A stretch of 43,909 nucleotides of DNA from an uncultured Clostridia bacterium (lineage in GTDB: Bacteria > Bacillota > Clostridia > UMGS1883), in the NCBI GenBank assembly GCA_947630975.1, contig CANRJP010000010.1, forward strand, positions 1-43,909, given 5' to 3'. Positions within the stretch are counted from its first letter, which is position 1, and each line of letters begins with the position of its first letter. Shown one piece after another: positions 37,208 to 43,909 of this stretch. The notes under the pieces were generated by a model. It was not told the origin of the DNA and did not search any database. It was given only the letters and a program-made list of their open reading frames with translations. A program made the position numbers and the translations under genes.

Positions 37208-38452
37208 GTGAAAAGGGTAATTTTGGCATTGACGTTGGTATTGGCGCTGCTGTCCTTTTCCGCGTGCAATAAAAACACCGTTCCGGATTCGGACGGAAAG
37301 CCCGTTGTGGACGTTTCAAGCGAAAGCGATATACGTGTGGGCGTTATCCTCAGCGGTGACGCCGGTACGGATAACTCTTATATTCAGTCTCATATTCAGG
37401 GAATCGAGGCCATGCGCCGTGCCCTGGGCATGGCGGAGGAGCAGATAAAGTGGGTGAACAATGTCTCCACGGAGGACAAAGAGAGCATAAAATCGGCCGT
37501 GGAGGCTTGCGTCGCCGACGGCTGTAAGGTCATATTCGCCACGGAAAAGGAATACGCGCCGGCAATGAAGGCCGCCGCAAAGAAAAATCCCGAAATCATA
37601 TTCTGCAACGCCCTTGTTACCAGCGGCGAGGAACCGGCCAATTACAGCGGATATTCGGCGGATATGTACGAGGCCCAGTACCTCGGCGGAATCGTGGCCG
37701 CCAGCCGCACAAAGACCGGAATTATCGGCTATGTGGGTTATGTGGGCGAGCAGTCCCTTAAGGGCATAAACGCCTTTGCCCTGGGCGTCGAGCGTGTAGA
37801 CCCGTCCTACAAAGTATATCTCCAACGCGTGGAGGAACGCTTTGACCCCGAGGAGGAGGGCGCCGCCGCCGCCGAGCTTTTTGGCGCCGGCTGCGACGTG
37901 GTGGCCCAGAACACGTTCTCCTCCGCACCGCAGCTTGCGGCGGCGGAGAGGGAGCTTTGGAGCGAGGGATTTATGACCGACATGACCGCCGCCGCGCCAA
38001 AGGCTCACCTTCAGGCTCCCGTTACCAACTGGGGTATATATTATACCAAGGTTGTGAAGGAGACCATTGAGGGTCTGTGGGGCGGTTACAGCGCCAAGGA
38101 GGTCGACGGTGAGATTCAGGTCGTACATGAGAGCAACGACGTTAAGGGCGGCCTGTCCGACGGACTTGTGGCGCTTTCGCCGGTAAATCACAACTGCGCC
38201 AGAGGCACCACGGCTGCGGTGAATGAGGCCGTGGATGAGTTTTTTGCCGGCAGACCCATTTTTACCGGCCCCCTTTATGACAATGCCGGCAACGAGGTGT
38301 GCCCCGAGGGAGAGGTGCTGACGGAAAAGGATATACAGAGCATGGACTGGTATTACAGAAATATTCTGACTCAGTGGGCCGTCGGAGGCGTCGGCCCCTT
38401 GCCGTTGAAGGTTCCCTCGGACGGCGGCGAAAGTTCGGAGGGAAACATATAA
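37208..38452 (+). CDS. BMP-family (PnrA/Med-like) substrate-binding lipoprotein
   Basis: 414 residues from a GTG start (GGGAG 10 bp upstream). The signal peptide ends in the lipobox FSAC, Cys at residue 20. The BMP fold shows RVGVILSGDAGTDNSYIQSH, FATEKEYAPAMKAAAKKNPE, QYLGGIVAASRTKTGIIGYV, and a later GCDVVAQNTFSS and NWGIYYTKVVKETIEGLWGG. Family members bind nucleosides or related ligands for ABC importers. No permease or ATPase gene is adjacent, so it may act with a distant transporter or as a sensor. Confidence 0.88.
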   Translation: MKRVILALTLVLALLSFSACNKNTVPDSDGKPVVDVSSESDIRVGVILSGDAGTDNSYIQSHIQGIEAMRRALGMAEEQIKWVNNVSTEDKESIKSAVEACVADGCKVIFATEKEYAPAMKAAAKKNPEIIFCNALVTSGEEPANYSGYSADMYEAQYLGGIVAASRTKTGIIGYVGYVGEQSLKGINAFALGVERVDPSYKVYLQRVEERFDPEEEGAAAAELFGAGCDVVAQNTFSSAPQLAAAERELWSEGFMTDMTAAAPKAHLQAPVTNWGIYYTKVVKETIEGLWGGYSAKEVDGEIQVVHESNDVKGGLSDGLVALSPVNHNCARGTTAAVNEAVDEFFAGRPIFTGPLYDNAGNEVCPEGEVLTEKDIQSMDWYYRNILTQWAVGGVGPLPLKVPSDGGESSEGNI

Positions 38453-38460
38453 ACCAAGTG

Positions 38461-38518
38461 AAGCCGCACTTTGCGGCGGCTTGTAATTTGGAGCGTGCCG
38501 ATTTTTTTCGGTGCGCTC
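38461..38518 (+). terminator. Two hairpins between the BMP and GH43 genes
   Basis: AAGCCGC (38461-38467) pairs with GCGGCTT (38476-38482). GAGCGTGCCGA (about 38491-38501) pairs with TCGGTGCGCTC (about 38508-38518) around a T loop. Neither has a T-run behind it, so termination is uncertain and read-through into the GH43 gene is possible. Confidence 0.4.
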
Positions 38519-38553
38519 AAAGCTATATGAATATTTGGGAGAGGTAAAGGAAA

Positions 38554-41004
38554 ATGAAAAAGGTGCTTATAGCGGCTATGGCGGCGCTCGGTCTCATGGC
38601 GCCCGCCGCCAGGGCGGAAGTCTCCGTTCACGATCCGTCCGTAATCAAGGCCGACGGGATATACTATATATTCGGTTCACACTTAACGGCGGCTAAATCC
38701 ACCGACCTTATAAATTGGACGGTGTTCACAAACGGCTACGCCGAGACGGATAATGTCCTGTTCGGCAATTTGTCCGAAAATCTTGCGGGTTCCTTCGCAT
38801 GGGCCGGAGAGGACGACATGGACTGCAAGGGCGGCTTCGCGGTCTGGGCTCCGGATGTGTACTATGACGCCGAATACATAAATCCCGACGGCACGAAGGG
38901 TGCGTATTTGATGTACTACAGCGCCTCCTCAACGGCCATACGCTCCTGTATAGGTCTGGCCGTCAGCAAAAATGTGGAGGGCCCGTATACCTATGCCGAT
39001 ACCCTTGTGTATTCCGGCTTTACGCAGAATGACGCGTGGGACGAGGGCAGCGGGATAAACAAAAATTACCGAAACACTAACCTTGGACGGCTTATTGACG
39101 AGGGAAAGGTCAGCGGCTACAGTACGAACTGGGGCAAGGGTACAAATTACAATAACAGCTATGCCCCCAACTGCATCGACCCCTGCGTGTATGAGGACAC
39201 GGACGGAGGTCTCTGGATGGTCTACGGCTCCTGGTCGGGCGGTATATTCACTCTTGAGCTTGACCCCGCTACCGGACGGGCCGTCTATCCCGGCGTCGAC
39301 GGCACTACCGCCGGCGGCAACCCCATTGACAGATATTTCGGCGTTCGTTTGGCCGGAGGCAAGGCATGGAGCGGCGAGGGCCCGTTTATCTACTATGACA
39401 GCGAAACAGGTTATTATTACCTTCAGGACACCTATGAATGGCTGGGAGAGGACGGCGGCTATCATATCCGCATCTTCCGCAGCAGGAACCCCGACGGCCC
39501 CTTTACCGATACAATGGGACGGAACGCCCTTTACGGCGGGGATCTGGCTTATCAGGGACTTAAGCTCTTCGGCAATTACCGCTTTGATGAGATGACCCCC
39601 GCCTACAAGTCGGGCGGCCACAGCTCCGCACTCATTGACGACGACGGCAAACGCTATCTCTTTTATCACACCCGTTTTTCCGATCGGGGCGGATACTTTG
39701 AGTCAAGAGTCTGTCAGCTTTTCATGAATGAGGACGGATGGCCCGTGGCGGCGCCTTACCGCTATTCCGGCGACAACGACAGCGGCGGTTTTTCCGCCGG
39801 AGAGATCGTTGGCGGCTATCAGTACATAAATCACGGCAGCGCCACCGGCGAAGGCGGCGGATACAGAAATCCCATGGGCATCTCTTTGAACGTGGACGGT
39901 ACGGTGACCGGAGCCGAGACCGGGAGCTGGATCTGTGACGGCAAAAATATTACGCTAAATCTGGGCGGTTATGTTTATAAGGGCGTTTTGCACCGGCAGA
40001 AGAACGAGTCCGGGAAGATAGTACTGACCTTTACGGCTGCGGGGAAAAACAACTGCTGCGTCTGGGGCGTGAAGAATGAGAGCGCGGCTCTGCCCGAACC
40101 CATACTGACCGCCGCCCTCGATGGAGATCTGGAAGGGGCGGTGACCGTCGCCCGACCTGGAAACGGCAGTGAGATAAATCCTGTTGAAATTTCCAAGTCA
40201 GTCACTTACGAAGAGGGCGTCAATGGCAAAGCCCTCCGCATGGATGGCTCCTACGGCCTTAAGCTGCCCGATGTGGGGACGCTGAAAAGTTATGCCGTCA
40301 GTCTGTGGATACGTCCGGACAGCCTGAGTCAGTTTGGCCCAATCGTAGCTGCGTCGCCGGACTTTGTTTCGGGCGTATGGCTTAACATGACGACCGTTGA
40401 GGACGACCATAAATCGAGAATTTGGTCGCGGCGGCAGGATCTGGATATATGGCCGTGGGAGGACAAGGCGGACGTGTTTACCCTTGGCAGATGGCAGCAC
40501 ATGATAATCAGCGTGGACGGCGACAGAAACGGCCTTGGCTCAAATTCGATCCGGGGCTCCCTTTACATCGACGGTGAAAGGGTATCGCAGGGAGATGTGG
40601 CCGTGGGCATTCTCGAAAACGGCGGCGCGGTCTACATAGGAGCCAACGCCTGGGATCCGTATTTTGACGGTCTTGTGTCAGATGTGCGTGTATATGACAA
40701 ATCGCTTACCATGGCTGAGGCCCGGGAGGTCTACGAGGACAGCCTTCCCCTTTCTCTTGAAACCGGCGGCTCCGGCGGTTCCGTCTCAGTCAGGATAAAG
40801 GGCCGTCTACCCTTGGGGGCGAAGCTTGGCGCGGCCTCGTACACGGACGGCGGACTCACGGCTCTGGATATTGCGGATGTGACCGGCAGGGATTATGAGT
40901 TCAAGCTGCCCTCCGGCGGCGCAGAAAAAGTGAAGGTGTTCCTTTGGAGCGATATTCCCGGAATGGAGCCGTTGACCCCGGCAAAAATTTGGCCGGACAA
41001 TTAA
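38554..41004 (+). CDS. GH43-type arabinanase-like glycosidase with LamG domain
   Basis: 816 residues. A signal peptide (MKKVLIAAMAALGLMAPAA) is followed by a five-bladed GH43-like catalytic domain with VHDPSVIKADGIYYIFGSHL (catalytic-base Asp), FAVWAPDVYY, NCIDPCVYEDTDGGLWMVYG, EGPFIYYDSETGYYYL (acid Glu) and a SGGHSSALIDDDGKRYLFYH block. Residues ~530-720 form a LamG/concanavalin-like domain (ISKSVTYEEGVNGKALRMDG ... WIRPDSLSQFGPIVA), and a short C-terminal beta region follows. GH43 enzymes of this layout cut alpha-L-arabinan side chains of plant pectin, which fits a gut fibre degrader. Secretion without a wall anchor is visible. Confidence 0.88.
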   Translation: MKKVLIAAMAALGLMAPAARAEVSVHDPSVIKADGIYYIFGSHLTAAKSTDLINWTVFTNGYAETDNVLFGNLSENLAGSFAWAGEDDMDCKGGFAVWAPDVYYDAEYINPDGTKGAYLMYYSASSTAIRSCIGLAVSKNVEGPYTYADTLVYSGFTQNDAWDEGSGINKNYRNTNLGRLIDEGKVSGYSTNWGKGTNYNNSYAPNCIDPCVYEDTDGGLWMVYGSWSGGIFTLELDPATGRAVYPGVDGTTAGGNPIDRYFGVRLAGGKAWSGEGPFIYYDSETGYYYLQDTYEWLGEDGGYHIRIFRSRNPDGPFTDTMGRNALYGGDLAYQGLKLFGNYRFDEMTPAYKSGGHSSALIDDDGKRYLFYHTRFSDRGGYFESRVCQLFMNEDGWPVAAPYRYSGDNDSGGFSAGEIVGGYQYINHGSATGEGGGYRNPMGISLNVDGTVTGAETGSWICDGKNITLNLGGYVYKGVLHRQKNESGKIVLTFTAAGKNNCCVWGVKNESAALPEPILTAALDGDLEGAVTVARPGNGSEINPVEISKSVTYEEGVNGKALRMDGSYGLKLPDVGTLKSYAVSLWIRPDSLSQFGPIVAASPDFVSGVWLNMTTVEDDHKSRIWSRRQDLDIWPWEDKADVFTLGRWQHMIISVDGDRNGLGSNSIRGSLYIDGERVSQGDVAVGILENGGAVYIGANAWDPYFDGLVSDVRVYDKSLTMAEAREVYEDSLPLSLETGGSGGSVSVRIKGRLPLGAKLGAASYTDGGLTALDIADVTGRDYEFKLPSGGAEKVKVFLWSDIPGMEPLTPAKIWPDN

Positions 41005-41034
41005 GGTGCAAAGGTGACTTTGTTGTCTGAACTA

Positions 41035-41063
41035 TTGACAAAGAGAAAAAAATATAGTAAAAT
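41035..41063 (+). promoter_or_regulatory. Promoter of the stalk/RICIN gene
   Basis: TTGACA (41035-41040) and TAAAAT (41058-41063) with a 17-bp spacer. Confidence 0.8.
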
Positions 41064-41095
41064 TAAGTTACAGTAATCACAGGGAGGAAAATCAA

Positions 41096-42376
41096 ATGAA
41101 AAAACTCACTTTCATCTTGGCGCTGGCGCTGGTTCTTTGTCTGGGAGCGTCGGCCTTTGCCGCGGACATTTCCGTGGTGCTCAACGGCCAGGCCATAGAC
41201 ACCCGCGACGCCGACGGCAATCCCGTGGCGCCCTTTGCCGAAAACGGCACCACCTATGTTCCCGTCCGTGCCATAGCCACGGCGCTGAATTTGGATATAG
41301 AATGGGACGGCGAAACCGGCACCGTTTTTATCGGCGGCAGGGGAGAGACTCAGCCCGAGTTGGGCGATAAAATAAACATCTATATCAACGGCACAAAATT
41401 CATACCCCGTGACGCCGACGGCGACGAGGTGGCTCCCATCGCCATGGACGGCACCACATATCTGCCTGTCCGCGCCATAGCCCAGGCCTTCGGTAAAAAG
41501 GTGGATTGGGACGGAGCCGCAAGCAGCGTCCTCATTAATGACGCCTCCACTGTGGACACTGAAAAGACCTATAAGATAGTTGCTCAAGGCACTCAAAGCG
41601 CCGTAACTCCCGACCACAGCGGCAGCGGCAGCGGTCTTTCCGCCGTCACATTCACCGGTGCGCCGGGACAGATCTGGAGATTTGAGCCGGTGGAGGGTCA
41701 GGACGGATTTTATTTCATAATTAACGCCGAGAGCGGTTGCGCCATGGACGTGAACGGCCAGAGTCGCAAGCCCGGCGCGACCATTCTTCAGTACAACAAG
41801 GGCGACGGCGACAACCAGAAGTTTATGCTGGTGCAACAGGCCGACGGCTCCTACAAGATTTATTCCAAAAATTCCATGCTGCTCTTTGAAAATTCCGCCG
41901 GTGTGATAAGACAGGCCGCCGATCGGGACAGCTCCGTTCAGAACTGGATTATCGAGGAGGCCGCCGCCGCAGCGCAGCGCGAATATGCTCCCGCCTATAA
42001 GAAAATCGTCGTTAAGGGCAGCGACACCGCTCTGACCTATTCCGCCGACGCCAACGCGCTGGGCTCGTCCGCCTATACCGGCGCCGATACCCAGAAGTGG
42101 CTGTTTGAGGCCACCGCCGAGGGGTATTATGCCGTAAACACAAAGAGCGGCGGCAAGAGCATAGACGTTGCCAACAACTCTACCGCCGAGGGCGACCCGC
42201 TTATCACCTACACCTCGTCCACCGACAACAATCAGCGGTGGATATTGGAAAAGCAGGACGGCGACGGATATAAGCTCCGCAGTCTGCACTCCGATCTGTA
42301 TATGGCGGTTGCCGCCGACGGCGGAGCGGTGCAGACGGCTGCGGGCACCGTGTTTGAGATTGTTGACGCCGATTAA
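41096..42376 (+). CDS. Secreted protein with two stalk units and RICIN-type beta-trefoils
   Basis: 426 residues. A signal peptide (MKKLTFILALALVLCLGASA) is followed by two copper-amine-oxidase-N-like units (FAENGTTYVPVRAIATALNL; IAMDGTTYLPVRAIAQAFGK, residues ~25-150). Then come two RICIN-type blocks with the QxW-like repeats GAPGQIWRFEPV, GDGDNQKFMLVQ and SVQNWIIEE, and later TDNNQRWILEKQDGDGYKL. It is probably a cell-surface carbohydrate-binding protein; the ligand is unknown. GGGAGGAAAA precedes the ATG. The position directly after the GH43 gene suggests a shared role in polysaccharide capture. Confidence 0.82.
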   Translation: MKKLTFILALALVLCLGASAFAADISVVLNGQAIDTRDADGNPVAPFAENGTTYVPVRAIATALNLDIEWDGETGTVFIGGRGETQPELGDKINIYINGTKFIPRDADGDEVAPIAMDGTTYLPVRAIAQAFGKKVDWDGAASSVLINDASTVDTEKTYKIVAQGTQSAVTPDHSGSGSGLSAVTFTGAPGQIWRFEPVEGQDGFYFIINAESGCAMDVNGQSRKPGATILQYNKGDGDNQKFMLVQQADGSYKIYSKNSMLLFENSAGVIRQAADRDSSVQNWIIEEAAAAAQREYAPAYKKIVVKGSDTALTYSADANALGSSAYTGADTQKWLFEATAEGYYAVNTKSGGKSIDVANNSTAEGDPLITYTSSTDNNQRWILEKQDGDGYKLRSLHSDLYMAVAADGGAVQTAAGTVFEIVDAD

Positions 42377-42391
42377 AAAGGAGGAATTTGC

Positions 42392-42847
42392 ATGAAGCTT
42401 GCGGAAGCGCTTCAGGAAAGAGCCGATCTCAACCGCAATATTGAGCAGCTCAAGAGCCGCGTAAACAATAACGTTCTCGTTCAGGAGGGAGAGGCTCCCG
42501 CCGAGGATCCGGCAAAGCTCAAGAAGGAGCTGGACTCCTCATATAAGCGGATGATGTGGCTTGTTACCCATATCAATCTCACCAACTGCCGGACGGAGAT
42601 AGACGGCCATACTTTGACCGAGCTGATTGCAAAGAGGGACGTTCTCACGCAAAAGATCGCTGCCTGTAAGGAGGTCGTGAACAACGCCAGCCAGAAGGTA
42701 TATCGGGCCCGGGGCTCCGAGATAAAGATACTTTCCACTATTGACGTGTCAGCGTGGCAGTCGGAGATAGACAGGCTGTCAAAGGAGCTGCGGCTTCTGG
42801 ACAACAGGCTTCAGGAGAGCAACTGGCTCACCGATTTGATAGAATAG
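42392..42847 (+). CDS. DIP1984 family (septicolysin-like) protein
   Basis: 151 residues, helical: MKLAEALQERADLNRNIEQL, KSRVNNNVLVQEGEAPAEDP, a following MMWLVTHINLTNCRTEIDG block and TLTELIAKRDVLTQKIA. This is the DIP1984 family pattern. The family is small and cytoplasmic, no function is established, and the name septicolysin is historical. AAGGAGG lies 7 bp before the ATG and only 15 bp separate it from the RICIN gene, so the two share an operon. Confidence 0.85.
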   Translation: MKLAEALQERADLNRNIEQLKSRVNNNVLVQEGEAPAEDPAKLKKELDSSYKRMMWLVTHINLTNCRTEIDGHTLTELIAKRDVLTQKIAACKEVVNNASQKVYRARGSEIKILSTIDVSAWQSEIDRLSKELRLLDNRLQESNWLTDLIE

Positions 42848-42863
42848 ACCGAAAGCAGGTAGC

Positions 42864-42952
42864 CGAGGCAGGGTGAATGTCACGCGGTGACCGCGCAGGT
42901 CATACATATGGTGCGCCCGGAGCGGGCGCGGGGTTCAAATCCCCTTGCATCG
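42864..42952 (+). other. tRNA-like structured sequence, unassigned
   Basis: A T-arm-like GGGGTTCAAATCCCC follows a long variable-arm-like hairpin GCGCCC-GGAGC-GGGCGC. The ends CGAGGCA (42864-42870) and TGCATCG (42946-42952) pair at 6 of 7 positions. A further hairpin CGCGG-TGA-CCGCG lies in the 5' half, but no proper D arm or seven-base anticodon loop can be drawn, and CCA is not encoded. It may be a decayed class-II tRNA gene or an unrelated RNA. The rest of 42848-43085 shows nothing else. Confidence 0.35.
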
Positions 42953-43085
42953 TTATTGCTCCGACTGTGTATATATGTATCATTTATGGTTTATCGTTAA
43001 TACCGGGCATTGACTGCCGACGCGAGGGCGGGATCGGGGAGTAAATCAGGGACAGGGAACAGGAGTACAAAGGAATAAGAGACAG

Positions 43086-43739
43086 ATGAAAAGGGTAAAC
43101 AAAATATTTTTAGCGTTTCTTGTGTTGGTTTTAGCCGTCGGCGTGATTTTTATGGTCAACGCGTTCAGCGACAGGCCGCCGGGCAGCTATGACGAGATAA
43201 AAACTCTGAACAAAAAATTCGCGGTCAAGGACGGAACCGTTTTTGAGGATATTGTTTCCGCCGTGGATAAGGCCGTCAACAAAGACGGCGTATACGGTCT
43301 TTGCGAGGCCGCGGCGTGGCTGGACAGCGGCGGAACGGCGGAAAGTGTGGATTTGTATTATTACGCCGAAAATGAAAAATTTATGCAGCTTAAGGTTCAC
43401 TGCGATCTGCCCAAAAAGAAAAAGGGCCGTATAAAATACGTGGAGTATTACAGATACGCCGAAAAGAGCTATTCCGACACCCTGGCCCCGCCGCTTATCG
43501 GCGAGTGTATCGGCGAGGTTCGTGAAAAATTCGTTAAAGATAATTCCAATGACGAGTTTTACGTGAATGTTTATGGGAACGGAAATATGTACGTAATGAC
43601 GTCCGACGGCTCCGAGGGCGACGGCTATGACTCGGTTATAAGGTGCGACAGAAAAACCGACAGCCGGTGGGAAATCGATTACAGCAGGAGCACCGGGGTG
43701 GGGCGGCTGACCCGGCCGTTCCCGGATAAAGATAATTAA
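43086..43739 (+). CDS. Membrane-anchored hypothetical protein
   Basis: 217 residues. An N-terminal membrane anchor or uncleaved signal (IFLAFLVLVLAVGVIFMVNA) is followed by a soluble external domain with a LNKKFAVKDGTVFEDIVSAV segment, YYYAENEKFMQLKVHCDLP and a Tyr-rich stretch (YVEYYRYAEKSYSDT). I do not recognise the family. AAAGGA lies 12 bp before ATG 43086, so the start is plausible but not certain. No close partner gene is visible. Confidence 0.7.
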   Translation: MKRVNKIFLAFLVLVLAVGVIFMVNAFSDRPPGSYDEIKTLNKKFAVKDGTVFEDIVSAVDKAVNKDGVYGLCEAAAWLDSGGTAESVDLYYYAENEKFMQLKVHCDLPKKKKGRIKYVEYYRYAEKSYSDTLAPPLIGECIGEVREKFVKDNSNDEFYVNVYGNGNMYVMTSDGSEGDGYDSVIRCDRKTDSRWEIDYSRSTGVGRLTRPFPDKDN

Positions 43740-43909
43740 TACTATAAAATCAAATTAACAAAAAACGGGCTGTAAAAAAACTCGCTCTGTAACACGGAGA
43801 CACGGGGGCCGGTCGAAAAAATTGTGCAGAATGGACGAAAATCAGCTCTCGCAGGCGGCTCCTGCCGCCGAGAAAGCCCTCCCGACGGCGTACATAGGTA
43901 CGCCGAGGG
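43740..43909. other. Intergenic end of window with two hairpins and a possible gene start
   Basis: GGCGGC-TCCT-GCCGCC (43854-43869) and CGGCGTAC-ATAG-GTACGCCG (43886-43905) are perfect hairpins. An ATG at 43831 opens a frame (MDENQLSQAAPAAEKALPTA...) that runs out of the window. It has no clear Shine-Dalgarno and reads through both palindromes, so a repeat element is as likely as a gene. Confidence 0.25.

Overview
The window looks like chromosome of an uncultured, gut-type member of the Clostridia (Bacillota). Spacing is compact and GC is moderately high. Shine-Dalgarno sites are strong AGGAGG types, and many promoters are near-perfect TTGACA/TATAAT with 17-bp spacers. There are many secreted proteins with copper-amine-oxidase-like 'stalk' domains, plus sporulation-linked families (a CotH relative and a SpoIVB remnant). 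No species can be named from the sequence alone.

Layout. 1-4.3 kb: the end of an SLH/CAP-domain wall protein, then a large exported GLUG-repeat/CotH-kinase protein broken by a frameshift and an in-frame TAG. 4.4-7.2 kb: an operon of tgt, an RluA-type pseudouridine synthase and a CmpB-like membrane protein. 7.2-7.9 kb: an intergenic repeat block with two copies of a highly structured 161/162-bp element. 7.9-10.1 kb (minus): a secreted stalk-domain protein ending in a DnaJ-type zinc finger, preceded by a leader with an aptamer-like fold and an intrinsic terminator. 10.2-13.6 kb: a ferrous-iron operon (feoA, feoA, feoB, Cys-rich FeoB-associated protein) under a DtxR-like operator and interrupted by a 172-bp MITE. 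13.7-16.9 kb: an ECF sigma factor fused to an 867-residue partner. 16.9-17.5 kb: a phage-like remnant. Then tRNA-Leu(CAG), a rhodanese and a secreted transglutaminase. 19.4-21.1 kb: a NifU/IscU-like scaffold protein with its GGGtGRT partner. 21.2-24.1 kb: an XRE regulator divergent from a duplicated-domain lipoprotein, an aquaporin, a small membrane protein and MITE-like repeats.

24.1-32.0 kb is an accessory region. It holds an IS3 remnant, an IS256-family element whose transposase has lost its catalytic core, a DUF4367 membrane protein with a 5'-truncated partner, and a compact cassette of a small DUF6870-type protein plus three consecutive large serine recombinases. This cassette ends directly against a 39-codon 3' remnant of spoIVB, broken at the catalytic-serine motif. 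32.0-36.8 kb (minus) is a four-gene operon: ATP-grasp ligase, Asp/Glu racemase, a Lys-type-like Mur ligase fused to an acetylglutamate-kinase domain, and a GNAT. It has the logic of a D-amino-acid or peptidoglycan-precursor pathway, and its transcript carries a second copy of the 172-bp MITE as its 5' UTR. 37.1-43.7 kb: a BMP-family lipoprotein, a GH43-LamG arabinanase-like enzyme, a stalk/RICIN protein, a DIP1984-family protein and a membrane-anchored hypothetical protein.

The items most worth pursuing are the three-recombinase cassette abutting spoIVB, the Mur ligase-NAGK operon, the unassigned leader RNA at about 9.9-10.1 kb, and the sigma-factor fusion that still contains an internal ribosome-binding site.
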